The notes: generated by a model not told the origin, from the sequence alone. Numbered from the stretch's first letter, positions 1 through 7,519 are shown. The stretch is DNA of 12,739 nucleotides from Bacteroidales bacterium (GCA_031254735.1 JAIRTU010000131.1:1-12739); one strand, 5' to 3'. A program made the numbers and translations.

Positions 1-564
1 CCGAATATCTGCAAAAGCATTCATCTTCCTGCTCAATCGGGAAGCGATGCCGTACTCAACGCCATGAACCGAAAATATACACGTCAATGGTATTTAAGTC
101 GGATCGAAAGCATTCGCAAACACATGCCCGACTGCGGCATTTCCACCGATATGATTGCCGGATTTTGCGGCGAAACACAAGCCGACCACGAACAAAGCCT
201 TTCTTTGATGAAAACGGTGGAATACGATTATGCTTTTATGTTCAAATATTCGATGCGAGAAGGAACGGCGGCTCACAAGAGCATGCAAGACAATATCGAC
301 GAAGCTACAAAAACCGCCAGATTGGAAGAAATTATTGCGTTGCAACAAGAATCTTCGCTCAAAAGCAACCAAAAAGATGTCGGAAAGACCTTTGAAGTCT
401 TGGTGGAAGGTGTTTCAAAGCGTTCCGATGATTTTCTTTTCGGAAGAAACAGTCAAAACAAAGTGGTTATTTTCCCCAAAGGAGATTATAAAAAAGGAGA
501 TTATGTCCATGTAAAAATCACTTCCTGCACCAGTGCCACCCTAAAAGGAATTGTTAATGGTTAA
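1..564 (+). CDS. miaB: MiaB, tRNA-2-methylthio-N6-dimethylallyladenosine synthase (C-terminal part, 5' truncated by window edge)
   Basis: The reading frame is open from base 1 and ends at TAA 562-564, giving the last 187 residues of a protein normally about 440-470 long. The visible part starts inside the radical-SAM domain with IHLPAQSGS and MNRKYTRQWY, followed by STDMIAGFCGET, all characteristic of MiaB. The last ~65 residues (GKTFEVLVEGVSKRS, LFGRNSQNKVV, SATLKG) are the TRAM RNA-binding domain. The enzyme is cytoplasmic and adds a methylthio group to i6A37 of tRNAs reading UNN codons, using S-adenosylmethionine and iron-sulfur clusters. The cluster-binding cysteines lie upstream of the window and cannot be checked. 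The ATG at 64 is internal, because conserved MiaB sequence continues upstream of it. The stop codon sits within a short TTAATGGTTAATTG-type repeat that continues into the intergenic region. The family call is secure; MiaB rather than MtaB or RimO is favoured by the NRKYTR and FMFKYS motifs. Confidence 0.93.
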   Translation, partial: PNICKSIHLPAQSGSDAVLNAMNRKYTRQWYLSRIESIRKHMPDCGISTDMIAGFCGETQADHEQSLSLMKTVEYDYAFMFKYSMREGTAAHKSMQDNIDEATKTARLEEIIALQQESSLKSNQKDVGKTFEVLVEGVSKRSDDFLFGRNSQNKVVIFPKGDYKKGDYVHVKITSCTSATLKGIVNG

Positions 565-637
565 TTGTTGATGACGCGTTGACAACACGACAGAGCATAA
601 TCGTATAAATTACCGTTCAGACAAAAGAGGCTTACTG

Positions 638-711
638 ACATTCCCGAAAACATTCCGTACATGTTCTAAAGTCTTTCGGACATGTTCTAAAGTGCTCCAT
701 ACATGTACAAA
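638..711. repeat. Three ACATGT palindromes plus one degenerate copy, exact 21-bp period
   Basis: ACATGT occurs at 659-664, 680-685 and 701-706, exactly 21 bp apart. A degenerate copy, ACATTC, sits a further 21 bp upstream at 638-643. The first two full units share ACATGTTCTAAAGT, and the third has ACATGTACAAAAA. The flanks differ between units, so the conserved part is the palindromic core and its right side. A 21-bp step is two turns of B-DNA, which places all cores on one face of the helix. This suits a multimeric binding site but also a decayed tandem repeat. Confidence 0.7.
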
Positions 712-795
712 AACGTTCAGGGAACTTCCAAAAAATTGCCCCTCAATTCCCTTCTGCTCTGCTGTTCCGTCATTAACCATCAACCATTATTAAAA

Positions 796-809
796 TCCCC
801 CGCAGGGGA
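796..809. other. Small GC hairpin, possible weak terminator
   Basis: TCCCC (796-800) can pair with GGGGA (805-809) around a CGCA loop. A-rich sequence flanks both sides, with no clear T-run after it on the plus strand. It could help end miaB transcription, but the stem is only 5 bp, so this is a weak call. Confidence 0.25.
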
Positions 810-895
810 AAAATAATAATGATTAGTGATAAGTGATTAATGACGCACGCACGTAGCGAAAGAACATAATCCCACAAATCTCAGGTTGAACAATT

Positions 896-908
896 GGGGA
901 AAGTCCCC
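896..908. other. Small hairpin upstream of the DUF2147 gene
   Basis: GGGGA (896-900) pairs with TCCCC (904-908) around a 3-nt loop, AAG. It lies 15 bp upstream of a TATTTTTG match (924-931) to the Bacteroidetes -7 element. It may be a leftover of the intergenic repeats or a weak structural element; no regulatory role can be shown. Confidence 0.25.
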
Positions 909-923
909 TGTTATTCATGGCAT

Positions 924-931
924 TATTTTTG
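924..931 (+). promoter_or_regulatory. Possible Bacteroidetes -7 element (TAnnTTTG) for the DUF2147 gene
   Basis: TATTTTTG matches the TAnnTTTG consensus and lies 59 bp before the ATG at 991, a sensible leader length. No TTTG -33 element is found at the usual spacing; the nearest TTG starts at 894, too far upstream. In such T-rich DNA one match can arise by chance. Confidence 0.3.
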
Positions 932-990
932 TTTTTTGCATGAAAAACGATTTTTGTAAGATTTTTTTTTGAAAATAAAACCATAAATAA

Positions 991-1434
991 ATGAGAACAA
1001 CAGATTGGAAAACTATTGCTTTATTTTTTACCATAAATTTTTTACTTTCCCCCATTTACGGACAGGTATCGTCTATTGTCGGAGAGTGGAAAACGGTGGA
1101 CGACAAAACAGGTGAAGTCCGTGCAATGGTTCGGATATTCAAAGCAAACAATGGTTTATATTATGGTAAAATAGAAAAAATGTATAAATATTCCGACGCC
1201 GTCTGCGAAAAGTGCGAGGGCGAAGATAAAGGAAAACCTGTTCAAGGCATGATGATTATTCGTGGCATGAAAGCCGACAACAACGTGCTGAAAGAAGGTT
1301 ATGTTTTAGACCCCGAAAGCGGTAAAAAATATTATGGAACTATCAGTTATGACGCCAAAACAGGAAAACTCAAACTGCGCGGGTCTTTGGACAAACGCGG
1401 TATTTTGGGCAGAAATCAATATTGGATAAAATAA
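991..1434 (+). CDS. Secreted DUF2147 family protein
   Basis: This 147-residue protein begins with a hydrophobic signal peptide (about residues 8-24) with a likely cleavage after SPIYG, before Gln25, so it should be exported. The mature part matches the DUF2147 pattern: VGEWKTVDDKTGEVRAMVRI at about 30-49, YYGKIEKM at 57-64, a CEKC pair (Cys72, Cys75) with GKPVQGMMIIRGMK after it, then ILDP-like VLDPESGKKYYGTI and a closing LKLRGSLDKRGILGRNQYW. The family is a small beta-rich domain of unknown function, common in Bacteroidetes and Proteobacteria and often about 140-150 residues, so the gene appears full length. The Cys pair could form a disulfide or bind a metal; that is inference. It stands alone, with 426 bp before it and 262 bp after it, on the same strand as its neighbours. 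No enzymatic role should be assumed. Confidence 0.85.
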   Translation: MRTTDWKTIALFFTINFLLSPIYGQVSSIVGEWKTVDDKTGEVRAMVRIFKANNGLYYGKIEKMYKYSDAVCEKCEGEDKGKPVQGMMIIRGMKADNNVLKEGYVLDPESGKKYYGTISYDAKTGKLKLRGSLDKRGILGRNQYWIK

Positions 1435-1696
1435 TAAATGAAACAGCACGAGGCATCTTTTCACACAATCGCAAAGATTGCCGCAACAGACAGCAACCGG
1501 CGGAATATTGTTGTGATGACAGGTCGATTTTCAACAGGAAAACGGCAAGATAAGGCGGTTTGGAAGTTGAAATAACCCGAAAAAAGAAACGAGAAAGAAT
1601 TTCCTTTCCAAAATCGCGGAATGCTTTCGGCGTATGTCGAGCAGAGGAAAGGACGAAAATAGAAAATAGGAACGTGTAAATTAAATATTCATCGAA
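1435..1696. other. 262-bp gap upstream of the efflux operon
   Basis: No gene is supported. A 45-codon ATG-to-TAA frame (1438-1575) is present but matches nothing recognised. TCCTTTCC (1602-1609) and GGAAAGGA (1646-1653) form an 8-bp inverted repeat with a 36-nt centre, a possible operator though near chance level. No TAnnTTTG promoter element was found by eye. The efflux operon promoter most likely lies here, since this is its only upstream gap. No TetR, MarR or AraC regulator gene adjoins it. Confidence 0.45.
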
Positions 1697-2761
1697 ATGA
1701 AAAAAAACAATATCATCATTTTCGTAACAATAGCCTTGTTGGCTTCCTGTGGAAGAAATACAAAAGAAGCCGAGCCGATTGTCCGTACCGCAAAGATAGA
1801 TACGGTGCGATTGTCGGGCGGCGTGTTGAAGTCGGTATATCCGGGAAAAGTAAAATCGAATACAGAGGCGAGCCTTTCTTTTCGCGTGGACGGAACAATA
1901 GCCCGCATGCCTCATGCCGAAGGTGCTTTTGTCCGCAAGGGAACGCTTATCGCCGAAATGGACGCTCGTGATTACCGCGTGCAGCTGGCAGCCACCGAAG
2001 CGGAATACAATCAGATAAAAGCTACCGCCGAACGAATTATCGAGCTGTACAATCGCGGCAGCGCCACCAAAAGCGATTACGAAAAAGCCGTTTACGGATT
2101 GGACCAAATCACCGCCAAATACAACGCTCACAAAAACCAATTGAGCGACACCCGTTTGCTTGCTCCTTTTGACGGATATATCCAAAAGAAATTGCACGAC
2201 GAACGCGAAACGGTGGCGGCAGGCATGCCGGTAATTTCTATGACAGGAAATAAAGAATGTTTGATAGAGATCAATCTGCCGGTGCAGGATTACGCCCGAA
2301 AAGAGGACTTTGAACACTTTGAAGCAACGGTATCTACCGAACCCGACAAGAAATTGGCGTTGGAACTGTTTGAACTTTCTCCCACAGGAAATGCCAATCA
2401 GCTGTATCGAATGACCTTTCGGATAAAAAACCCGAAAGAAGTAAGCGTAGTTTCGGGCATGAGTGCAGAAGTCGGCATTAAATATAAAACCGAACAAAAA
2501 CCGGTGTACGAAATTCCTGTTTCGGCTATCTTCGAGATGAAGAACAAGCCGCATGTGTGGATATTTACTTCGGAAGATGTTCCGTTGAAAGCACAGGAAG
2601 TTGTTGTCAGCGAGATAAAACGCAACGGATATATTGTTGTGGAACAAGGAATAAAAGACGGAGACGTGATAGTGGTTGCGGGCGTGCAATCTATTCGGGA
2701 AGGAACGAAAGTCAAGCCGCTGCCACCCGCAAGTCCGAGCAATATAGGAGGAATGTTGTAA
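1697..2761 (+). CDS. RND efflux periplasmic adaptor lipoprotein (membrane fusion protein)
   Basis: This 354-residue protein has a lipoprotein signal: KKNN, a hydrophobic stretch, then the lipobox LLASC with Cys18 as the likely lipidated residue. It should be anchored in a membrane and reach through the periplasm, bridging the pump and the outer-membrane channel. The barrel-sandwich (lipoyl-like) halves are SLSFRVDGTIARMPHAEGAF with RKGTLIAEMDARDY (about 55-95) and LLAPFDGYIQKKLHDERETV with AAGMPVISM (about 154-185). They enclose a short alpha-helical hairpin (about 96-150). Beta-barrel and membrane-proximal domains follow, including YEIPVSAIFEMKNKPHVWIF and a closing IKDGDVIVVAGVQSIREGTKV. 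It is a normal HlyD/AcrA-type adaptor at typical length. The start is fixed by the signal peptide. The TAA stop shares a base with the pump's ATG (TAATG), so the two are probably translationally coupled. The substrate cannot be predicted. Confidence 0.93.
   Translation: MKKNNIIIFVTIALLASCGRNTKEAEPIVRTAKIDTVRLSGGVLKSVYPGKVKSNTEASLSFRVDGTIARMPHAEGAFVRKGTLIAEMDARDYRVQLAATEAEYNQIKATAERIIELYNRGSATKSDYEKAVYGLDQITAKYNAHKNQLSDTRLLAPFDGYIQKKLHDERETVAAGMPVISMTGNKECLIEINLPVQDYARKEDFEHFEATVSTEPDKKLALELFELSPTGNANQLYRMTFRIKNPKEVSVVSGMSAEVGIKYKTEQKPVYEIPVSAIFEMKNKPHVWIFTSEDVPLKAQEVVVSEIKRNGYIVVEQGIKDGDVIVVAGVQSIREGTKVKPLPPASPSNIGGML
2746..2751 (+). promoter_or_regulatory. Strong Shine-Dalgarno (AGGAGG) before the RND pump
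   Basis: AGGAGG ends 9 nt before the ATG at 2761, inside the adaptor gene. It settles the pump start at 2761 although the frame stays open upstream to an ATG at 2557. It is notable because the other starts in the window have little or no Shine-Dalgarno sequence. Confidence 0.7.
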
Positions 2762-5700
2762 TGAGCAGATTATCGGAATTGGCATTAAAAAACAGGCTGA
2801 CGGTAAAATTCCTTGTTTTTTCTTTGTTGGCGGGCGGGATTTTATCGTTTTTCCGCATGGGAAAAATGGAAGATCCCGAGTTGGCAATTCGCATTGCTCA
2901 GGTGGTAACTGTTTATCCGGGAGCGTCGGCACACGAAGTGGAATTGCAGGTTACCGATCCGTTGGAAAAAGCCATACGTTCCATGACGGGGATAGGTTCG
3001 GTAGAATCTAAATCGAGCAACGATTTGTCTATCATTCAAGTTACGTTAGATATTACCTTGCCCGAAAAAGAGATACAGCAACATTGGGATATTTTGCGTC
3101 GCAAGGTTGGCGATGCGGGGTCTTCGTTGCCCGCCGAAGCTCGTACTCCTGTGGTGATGGATAACTTTGGCGATGTGTACGGTTTGTTTTACGCTATCAC
3201 GGCTGACGGTTTTTCCAATGAGGAGTTTAACGATTATATCGGAAAGATAAAACAGGAACTCCTCACGGTGGAAGGCGTTGGGAAAGTTACTTCGTTCGGC
3301 GAACAAAAGCCCTGTATCTATATCGACATAAAACAGGATAGATTGGCACATCTGGGTGTACATTTCTACGAGCTGATGATGACCATTCGAGGGCAAAATC
3401 AAATGGTGTATCCGGGTTATTTTTACAGCGGAAACACACGCCTCCGCATGGAAATAACCGACAGTTACAACAACGTGGAAGATATTGAAAACCTGTTGAT
3501 AAAAGGACACGAAGAAGACCAACTCCGTTTGAAAGATATTGCCGCCATTCGGAAAGGAATAGTAGAACCCTCGCGCAGCAGCATGCGTTACGACGGAAAA
3601 CCGGCTGTCGGCTTGGCGGTGTCGATGGCGCCGAAATACGATATTACCAAAGTGGGAAAATCGGTGGAAAAGCATTTGCTGGAATTGGAAAACAGAGGCA
3701 CGCTTCCTTTGGGGATAGATTTTCATAAGGTGTTTTTCCAGTCCGACAGAGTAAATGAATCTATCAACACTTTTTTAATTAATTTGTTGGAATCGGTTTT
3801 GATAGTGGTTTTGTTGCTCATGCTCACTATGGGTTTTAGAAGCGGCGTGATTTTAGGGTCTAATTTGTTGATTATAATATTGGGATCGTTCTTTGTTTTA
3901 GACCTTTTCAACGGAACATTGCAGCGGGTGTCTTTGGGTGCGTTGATATTGGCAATGGGCATGTTGGTAGACAATGCGGTGGTGATTATCGACGGTATTT
4001 TGATCGATTCCCAACGGGGAATGAAAAAACCGCTTTCTTTGGTGGATACGGCAAACAAAACCTCGATGCCGCTTTTGGGTGCGACCATGATTGCTATTTT
4101 GGCATTTTTCCCTATTTTCCTCTCGCCCGATATGGCAGGCGTTTATGTACGCGATTTGTTTGTGGTGTTGGCTGTTTCTTTGATAATAAGTTGGATATTA
4201 TCGCTTACCTTAGTGCCTATGCAGGCAGACACATTGTTGAAGTTGAACACAAAAGAAGAAAATAAAGATCCTTTTTCGGGGAAATTTTATGTTCGATTTC
4301 GCAAAATGCTTTACTTCATGCTTTCGCATCGCCTGCTGACAATAACGGCGGTTCTTGTTTTGTTGGTGCTTACGATGTTTGGTTTTCAATATGTGAAACA
4401 GGGATTTTTCCCCGATTTTAGATATGAACAGGCATATATCGAATACAGAATGCCCGAAGGGACAAATATCACTCAGGTGAAAGCCGATTTGCAAAATATG
4501 GAACAAACGCTTTTGGCAAGAGAAGATATTCATCATGTTATATCAAGCTACGGCGGAACGCCTTTTCGGTACAATTTGGTGCGTTCTTTCGCCGAGCCGT
4601 CTTTGTCTTACGGCGAATTGATAGTCGATTTTGTTTCTCCCGAAGCGATGGAAAAAGCCTTGCCCGAATTGCAGAAGATGTTGTCGGAAGCCTATTCGCA
4701 GGCGTATGTTCGTATCAAGAAATATAATTTAATGTATAAACCTTATCCGATAGAGGTTATGTTTACCGGTCCCGATCCCAAAATATTGAAAGAGCTTTCT
4801 GCACAGGCAGAAGCCATCATGGAATCCGAGCCGAGCATTATGCTTGTTACCAACGATCTGGGTGCTGAATCGCCTGTTTTAAGAGTCAATTACAATCAAT
4901 CTTCCGCACGCACGGCAGGCGTTTCGCGTTCCGACATGGCGATGTCGTTGCTGGCGGCAACCGACGGTATTCCGATAGGATCGTATTACAACGGAATCAC
5001 TTCCGAACCTTTGATTTTGAGAAGCGTAGACGTTCACGAAAACCCGATAGAAGATGTTTCCAACGTCCCTGTGTTGACGGCACTTCCTTCTTTGTCTTCG
5101 TTGAACAGAGAATCGATCATGGAGGTGTTTATGGGAAGTAAAGAAATATCTGCCATTATCACCGACATGTTGCAGCCCTCTTTGTTAAGTCAGGTGAGCG
5201 ACGGAATTTCTTTGGAATGGGAAGATTTGATCGTTCGCCGCGACAACGGAAAGCGTTCGATAAAAGCACAATGCAACAATGCGTACGGCTGCACTCCCGC
5301 TCAATCGCGCAACGCCATTAAAGAGAAAATAGAAAATATTCATCTTCCCGAAGGCTATCAATTGGAATGGCGGGGCGAAGCACAGGCAAGTGCCGATTCT
5401 ACAAAATATCTCTTTGCCAATGTTCCGCTTGCCATTGTGTTGATGATCGTCATTTTGATTATGTTGTTTAAAGATGCAAAAAAACCGATGATTATCTTTT
5501 TCTGCATTCCGTTGGCAGCTATCGGCATTGTGGCGGGCTTGTTGATAAGCGGAAAAGAATTTGGCTTTGTGGCTATTGTCGGGGCGTTGGGATTGATAGG
5601 CATGATGATTAAAAACGGCGTGGTGCTGCTGGACGAAATCACCCGATTGATCGCTTCGGGAACACCGCCGGTAGAATCTTTGCTGACGGCTTCTTCTTCT

Positions 5701-5883
5701 CGCCTCCGTCCGGTGATAATGGCTTCGGGAACAACCATTGTGGGAATGATCCCGCTGTTGTCGGATGTGCTTTTCGGCTCTTTGGCGGTTACTATCATGG
5801 GCGGACTGTTGATTGGAACAATTATTACGCTGATGATTATTCCTGTTTTGTATGCCCTGTTTTTTAAAATAAAAATAAAATAA
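2761..5883 (+). CDS. RND family efflux pump, inner-membrane permease (AcrB/HAE1-like)
   Basis: A 1040-residue proton-driven exporter that takes substrates from the periplasm and inner membrane and passes them to the adaptor-channel assembly. The layout is canonical: TM1 (about 14-34), a first large periplasmic loop, TM2-6 (about 336-485, from FLINLLESVLIVVLLLMLTM to LVVLAVSLIISW-like sequence), TM7 (about 525-545), a second loop, and TM8-12 (about 883 to the end). The TM4 motif GMLVDNAVVIIDG carries Asp404, equivalent to AcrB Asp407, but Asn405 replaces the second Asp (AcrB Asp408). The TM10 lysine of the proton relay is present as Lys951 in GMMIKNGVVLLDE, matching AcrB Lys940. Length and motifs indicate an intact pump. 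The start at 2761 is chosen for its AGGAGG site, its overlap with the adaptor stop, and the typical N-terminus MSRLSELALKNRLTVKF. It is the middle gene of the operon; the channel follows after 18 nt. Sequence alone does not distinguish drug, lipid or bile-salt export. Confidence 0.95.
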   Translation: MSRLSELALKNRLTVKFLVFSLLAGGILSFFRMGKMEDPELAIRIAQVVTVYPGASAHEVELQVTDPLEKAIRSMTGIGSVESKSSNDLSIIQVTLDITLPEKEIQQHWDILRRKVGDAGSSLPAEARTPVVMDNFGDVYGLFYAITADGFSNEEFNDYIGKIKQELLTVEGVGKVTSFGEQKPCIYIDIKQDRLAHLGVHFYELMMTIRGQNQMVYPGYFYSGNTRLRMEITDSYNNVEDIENLLIKGHEEDQLRLKDIAAIRKGIVEPSRSSMRYDGKPAVGLAVSMAPKYDITKVGKSVEKHLLELENRGTLPLGIDFHKVFFQSDRVNESINTFLINLLESVLIVVLLLMLTMGFRSGVILGSNLLIIILGSFFVLDLFNGTLQRVSLGALILAMGMLVDNAVVIIDGILIDSQRGMKKPLSLVDTANKTSMPLLGATMIAILAFFPIFLSPDMAGVYVRDLFVVLAVSLIISWILSLTLVPMQADTLLKLNTKEENKDPFSGKFYVRFRKMLYFMLSHRLLTITAVLVLLVLTMFGFQYVKQGFFPDFRYEQAYIEYRMPEGTNITQVKADLQNMEQTLLAREDIHHVISSYGGTPFRYNLVRSFAEPSLSYGELIVDFVSPEAMEKALPELQKMLSEAYSQAYVRIKKYNLMYKPYPIEVMFTGPDPKILKELSAQAEAIMESEPSIMLVTNDLGAESPVLRVNYNQSSARTAGVSRSDMAMSLLAATDGIPIGSYYNGITSEPLILRSVDVHENPIEDVSNVPVLTALPSLSSLNRESIMEVFMGSKEISAIITDMLQPSLLSQVSDGISLEWEDLIVRRDNGKRSIKAQCNNAYGCTPAQSRNAIKEKIENIHLPEGYQLEWRGEAQASADSTKYLFANVPLAIVLMIVILIMLFKDAKKPMIIFFCIPLAAIGIVAGLLISGKEFGFVAIVGALGLIGMMIKNGVVLLDEITRLIASGTPPVESLLTASSSRLRPVIMASGTTIVGMIPLLSDVLFGSLAVTIMGGLLIGTIITLMIIPVLYALFFKIKIK

Positions 5884-5901
5884 ACGACCAAATAATATAG
5901 C

Positions 5902-7290
5902 ATGAAACTAAAATATATCATCGGAATACTTTTGCTTACAGGCGGAATGTCTTTGCAGGGGCAAAATTATCTTTCGTTAGACAGCTGTCGAAGATTGGCA
6001 TTGGAAAACAACAACAAATCGAAATCGGCACAAATGCAGTTCAAAAAGATGCGTTACGAGGTGAATGCCTATCGCGCGAATTTCTTCCCGCGAATTTCTG
6101 CTCAGGGGATGTATCTGTTTACCACAGGAGACTTTAATTATCATAATCGTTTCGACATGTATAAGACCAATATTCCGAGCATGATAGGAAGTCTTCCCCT
6201 TCCCGAATGGGCGGTTGGCTATCTCGATCAATTTTACAAGGCGCTGTATGCCGATATTGACCTTACGGTAAAACCCAACAATACCTTTTTGGCAGGAATA
6301 ACGTTTGAACAGCCTGTGTTTATGGGAGGAAAAATTACTGCGGCATACAAAATGTCGAAGATTGGTCGAGAAATGGCACAGCTGAACCTCGAACTGACCG
6401 ACGCGGAAGTTATCCTCAAAACAGATGAAGCCTATTGGCAGTATGTAAAGGTGATAGAACTCTACACCACCGCACTCAAATACAAAGAAGTGGTCGAAAA
6501 CGTCTGCACCGATGCCCAAAACGGAATGGAGGCGGGCATGATTGCCCAAAACGACCTGATGAAAGCCCAAGTGAAATTAGGCGACGCCAAACTGATGCTT
6601 CGGCAGGCAGAAAACGGAAAACGATTGGCACAGACAAACCTCTGCATGGTAACAGGAATGAACCTTTTTACCGAAATTCTTCCTTTGGACACCTTGTCGG
6701 ACGAACTTCCGCTTGCCCTGCTCGACAACATGCCGGAGGTTACTTCCCGCATCGAATATCGTTTGCTCAAAAAGCAATTGGAGTTGAAAAAACAACAGGT
6801 AAACCTCTCGCGGAGTGATTTCTTGCCGCAGTTGGGCATTACGGGCGGATATAATTACCTCAACGGCGTTATGCTCAACGATACCAAACTTTTCGATAAG
6901 GCTTCTTTTTCGGCGATAGTGTCGTTGAAGATTCCGCTTACGCAATGGGGCGAAGGCGTCAACCGCATACGTTCTGCCAAAGCCGACCTGTATATGGCGG
7001 AATATCAACTGCAAGAAACCGCCAATCTGTTGCAGTTGGAGATAATGCAGGCATATAATACGTTGGACGAGACTATTTTAAAAACCGATATTGCTCGTTT
7101 GGAACATCAACAGACAACAGAAAATCTGCGTATCGCCAACGACCGTTATGAATTGGGCTTGGAAACACTTTCTGCTCTTTTGGAAGCACAAGTCTTGTGG
7201 CAACAGGCGAGAAACAAATACATAGAAGCCAAAGCCTCTCTCCGCACCGTCGAATCGGATTATCTGAGAATAAGCGGCAAAAGAAAATGA
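5902..7290 (+). CDS. TolC family outer-membrane efflux channel
   Basis: This 462-residue protein has a signal peptide (MKLKYIIGILLLTGGMSLQG, then QNY) with no lipobox cysteine, so it is probably cleaved by signal peptidase I and inserted in the outer membrane as a trimer. It shows the duplicated outer-membrane efflux protein pattern. The first half opens with SLDSCRRLALENNNKSKSAQ and has long helices and a beta-strand pair around FLAGITFEQPVFMGGKITAA. The second half repeats the layout with SRSDFLPQLGITGGYNYLNG, FSAIVSLKIPLTQWGEGVNR and a closing helix, RYELGLETLSALLEAQVLW. Length is normal for the family. It is the third gene of the adaptor-pump-channel operon and should complete a conduit from periplasm to outside. 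Only 18 nt separate it from the pump, with a weak ribosome site. No clear terminator hairpin with a T-run follows, only the inverted-repeat element from 7295. Confidence 0.93.
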   Translation: MKLKYIIGILLLTGGMSLQGQNYLSLDSCRRLALENNNKSKSAQMQFKKMRYEVNAYRANFFPRISAQGMYLFTTGDFNYHNRFDMYKTNIPSMIGSLPLPEWAVGYLDQFYKALYADIDLTVKPNNTFLAGITFEQPVFMGGKITAAYKMSKIGREMAQLNLELTDAEVILKTDEAYWQYVKVIELYTTALKYKEVVENVCTDAQNGMEAGMIAQNDLMKAQVKLGDAKLMLRQAENGKRLAQTNLCMVTGMNLFTEILPLDTLSDELPLALLDNMPEVTSRIEYRLLKKQLELKKQQVNLSRSDFLPQLGITGGYNYLNGVMLNDTKLFDKASFSAIVSLKIPLTQWGEGVNRIRSAKADLYMAEYQLQETANLLQLEIMQAYNTLDETILKTDIARLEHQQTTENLRIANDRYELGLETLSALLEAQVLWQQARNKYIEAKASLRTVESDYLRISGKRK

Positions 7291-7294
7291 CGAA

Positions 7295-7415
7295 TACCGG
7301 TTACCGGTGAATTAATTCGGATAACCCCTTGCAAGGCGAAGCCGAAAACATTCGTGTATTCGCGGCAAAAAATAAGATTTTGAGTAAGGGGCAATTCATT
7401 AACAATCAACCGGTA
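7295..7415. repeat. Imperfect inverted-repeat element after the efflux operon
   Basis: The left arm (7295-7330) begins TACCGGTT and ends CCCCTT. The right arm (7386-7415) begins AAGGGG and ends AACCGGTA. The outer 8 bp and inner 6 bp of the two arms are perfect reverse complements, and a looser AATnAATT match lies between them. The centre is about 55 bp. The left arm also holds two ACCGGT copies 1 bp apart (7296-7301, 7303-7308) and a perfect 10-bp palindrome, GAATTAATTC (7309-7318). It could fold into a large stem and end efflux transcription, or be a small non-coding mobile or REP-like repeat. No target-site duplication was identified. Confidence 0.5.
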
Positions 7416-7467
7416 CAATTGAGCGTTATAAATAATCCCGGTTCGGAGAAAAGAGATCGTAATTTTA

Positions 7468-7519
7468 TTTGAGAATATTCGTTTATAAAAACAATATCTT
7501 AAACTGTTACATTCTCAAA
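7468..7519. promoter_or_regulatory. 9-bp perfect inverted repeat before the deacetylase-like gene
   Basis: TTTGAGAAT (7468-7476) and ATTCTCAAA (7511-7519) are perfect reverse complements separated by 34 AT-rich bases, 21 bp before the ATG at 7540. It could be an operator pair or a leader hairpin. No full TAnnTTTG promoter element was found near it. Confidence 0.3.

Larger units (their letters stand above)
565..990. other. 426-bp intergenic region rich in short repeats
   Basis: No convincing gene is present. From left to right it holds a TTAATGGTTAATTGTTGATG tract continuing from the miaB stop, four 21-bp phased units with an ACATGT core (about 638-706), CATTAACCATCAACC at 771-785, a short C/G hairpin at 796-809, a second GATTAATGACGC-type tract at about 832-846, a second small hairpin at 896-908, and a very T-rich stretch (about 924-970) before the next start. 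The tracts starting near 575 and 838 look like diverged direct copies: both contain ATGACGC and, 20-25 bases later, a CATAATC. Such repeat-dense gaps are common in Bacteroidales; no function can be assigned by eye. Confidence 0.7.

Noticed and set aside
64..564. ATG at 64 as the true start of a 166-residue gene
   Set aside because: MiaB-conserved sequence (IHLPAQSGS) continues in frame upstream to base 1, so this is an internal Met of a gene cut by the window edge.
638..711. CRISPR array
   Set aside because: Units are 21 bp in total with diverged cores, no separate repeat and spacer lengths, and no cas genes nearby.
1438..1575. 45-codon ATG-to-TAA frame right after the DUF2147 gene
   Set aside because: No ribosome site, signal, domain or recognised family; a frame of this length is expected by chance.
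1602..1653. TCCTTTCC/GGAAAGGA inverted repeat as an efflux operator
   Set aside because: Eight bases with a 36-nt centre in a purine-rich tract is close to chance; kept only as a note in the gap description.
2557..2760. N-terminal extension of the RND pump to an upstream ATG
   Set aside because: The extension lies wholly inside the adaptor gene in another frame, is rich in Arg and Cys, and the AGGAGG plus TAATG overlap and typical N-terminus all point to 2761.
1370..2932. 520-codon open frame on the minus strand opposite the adaptor gene
   Set aside because: It is antisense to a clear lipoprotein adaptor and runs into the pump gene, has very high Phe/His/Arg/Cys content and no recognisable domain; it is a shadow of codon bias on the other strand.
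5358..5921. 187-codon minus-strand frame opposite the end of the pump
   Set aside because: It is the complement of the hydrophobic TM8-12 segment of the pump and has no independent support.
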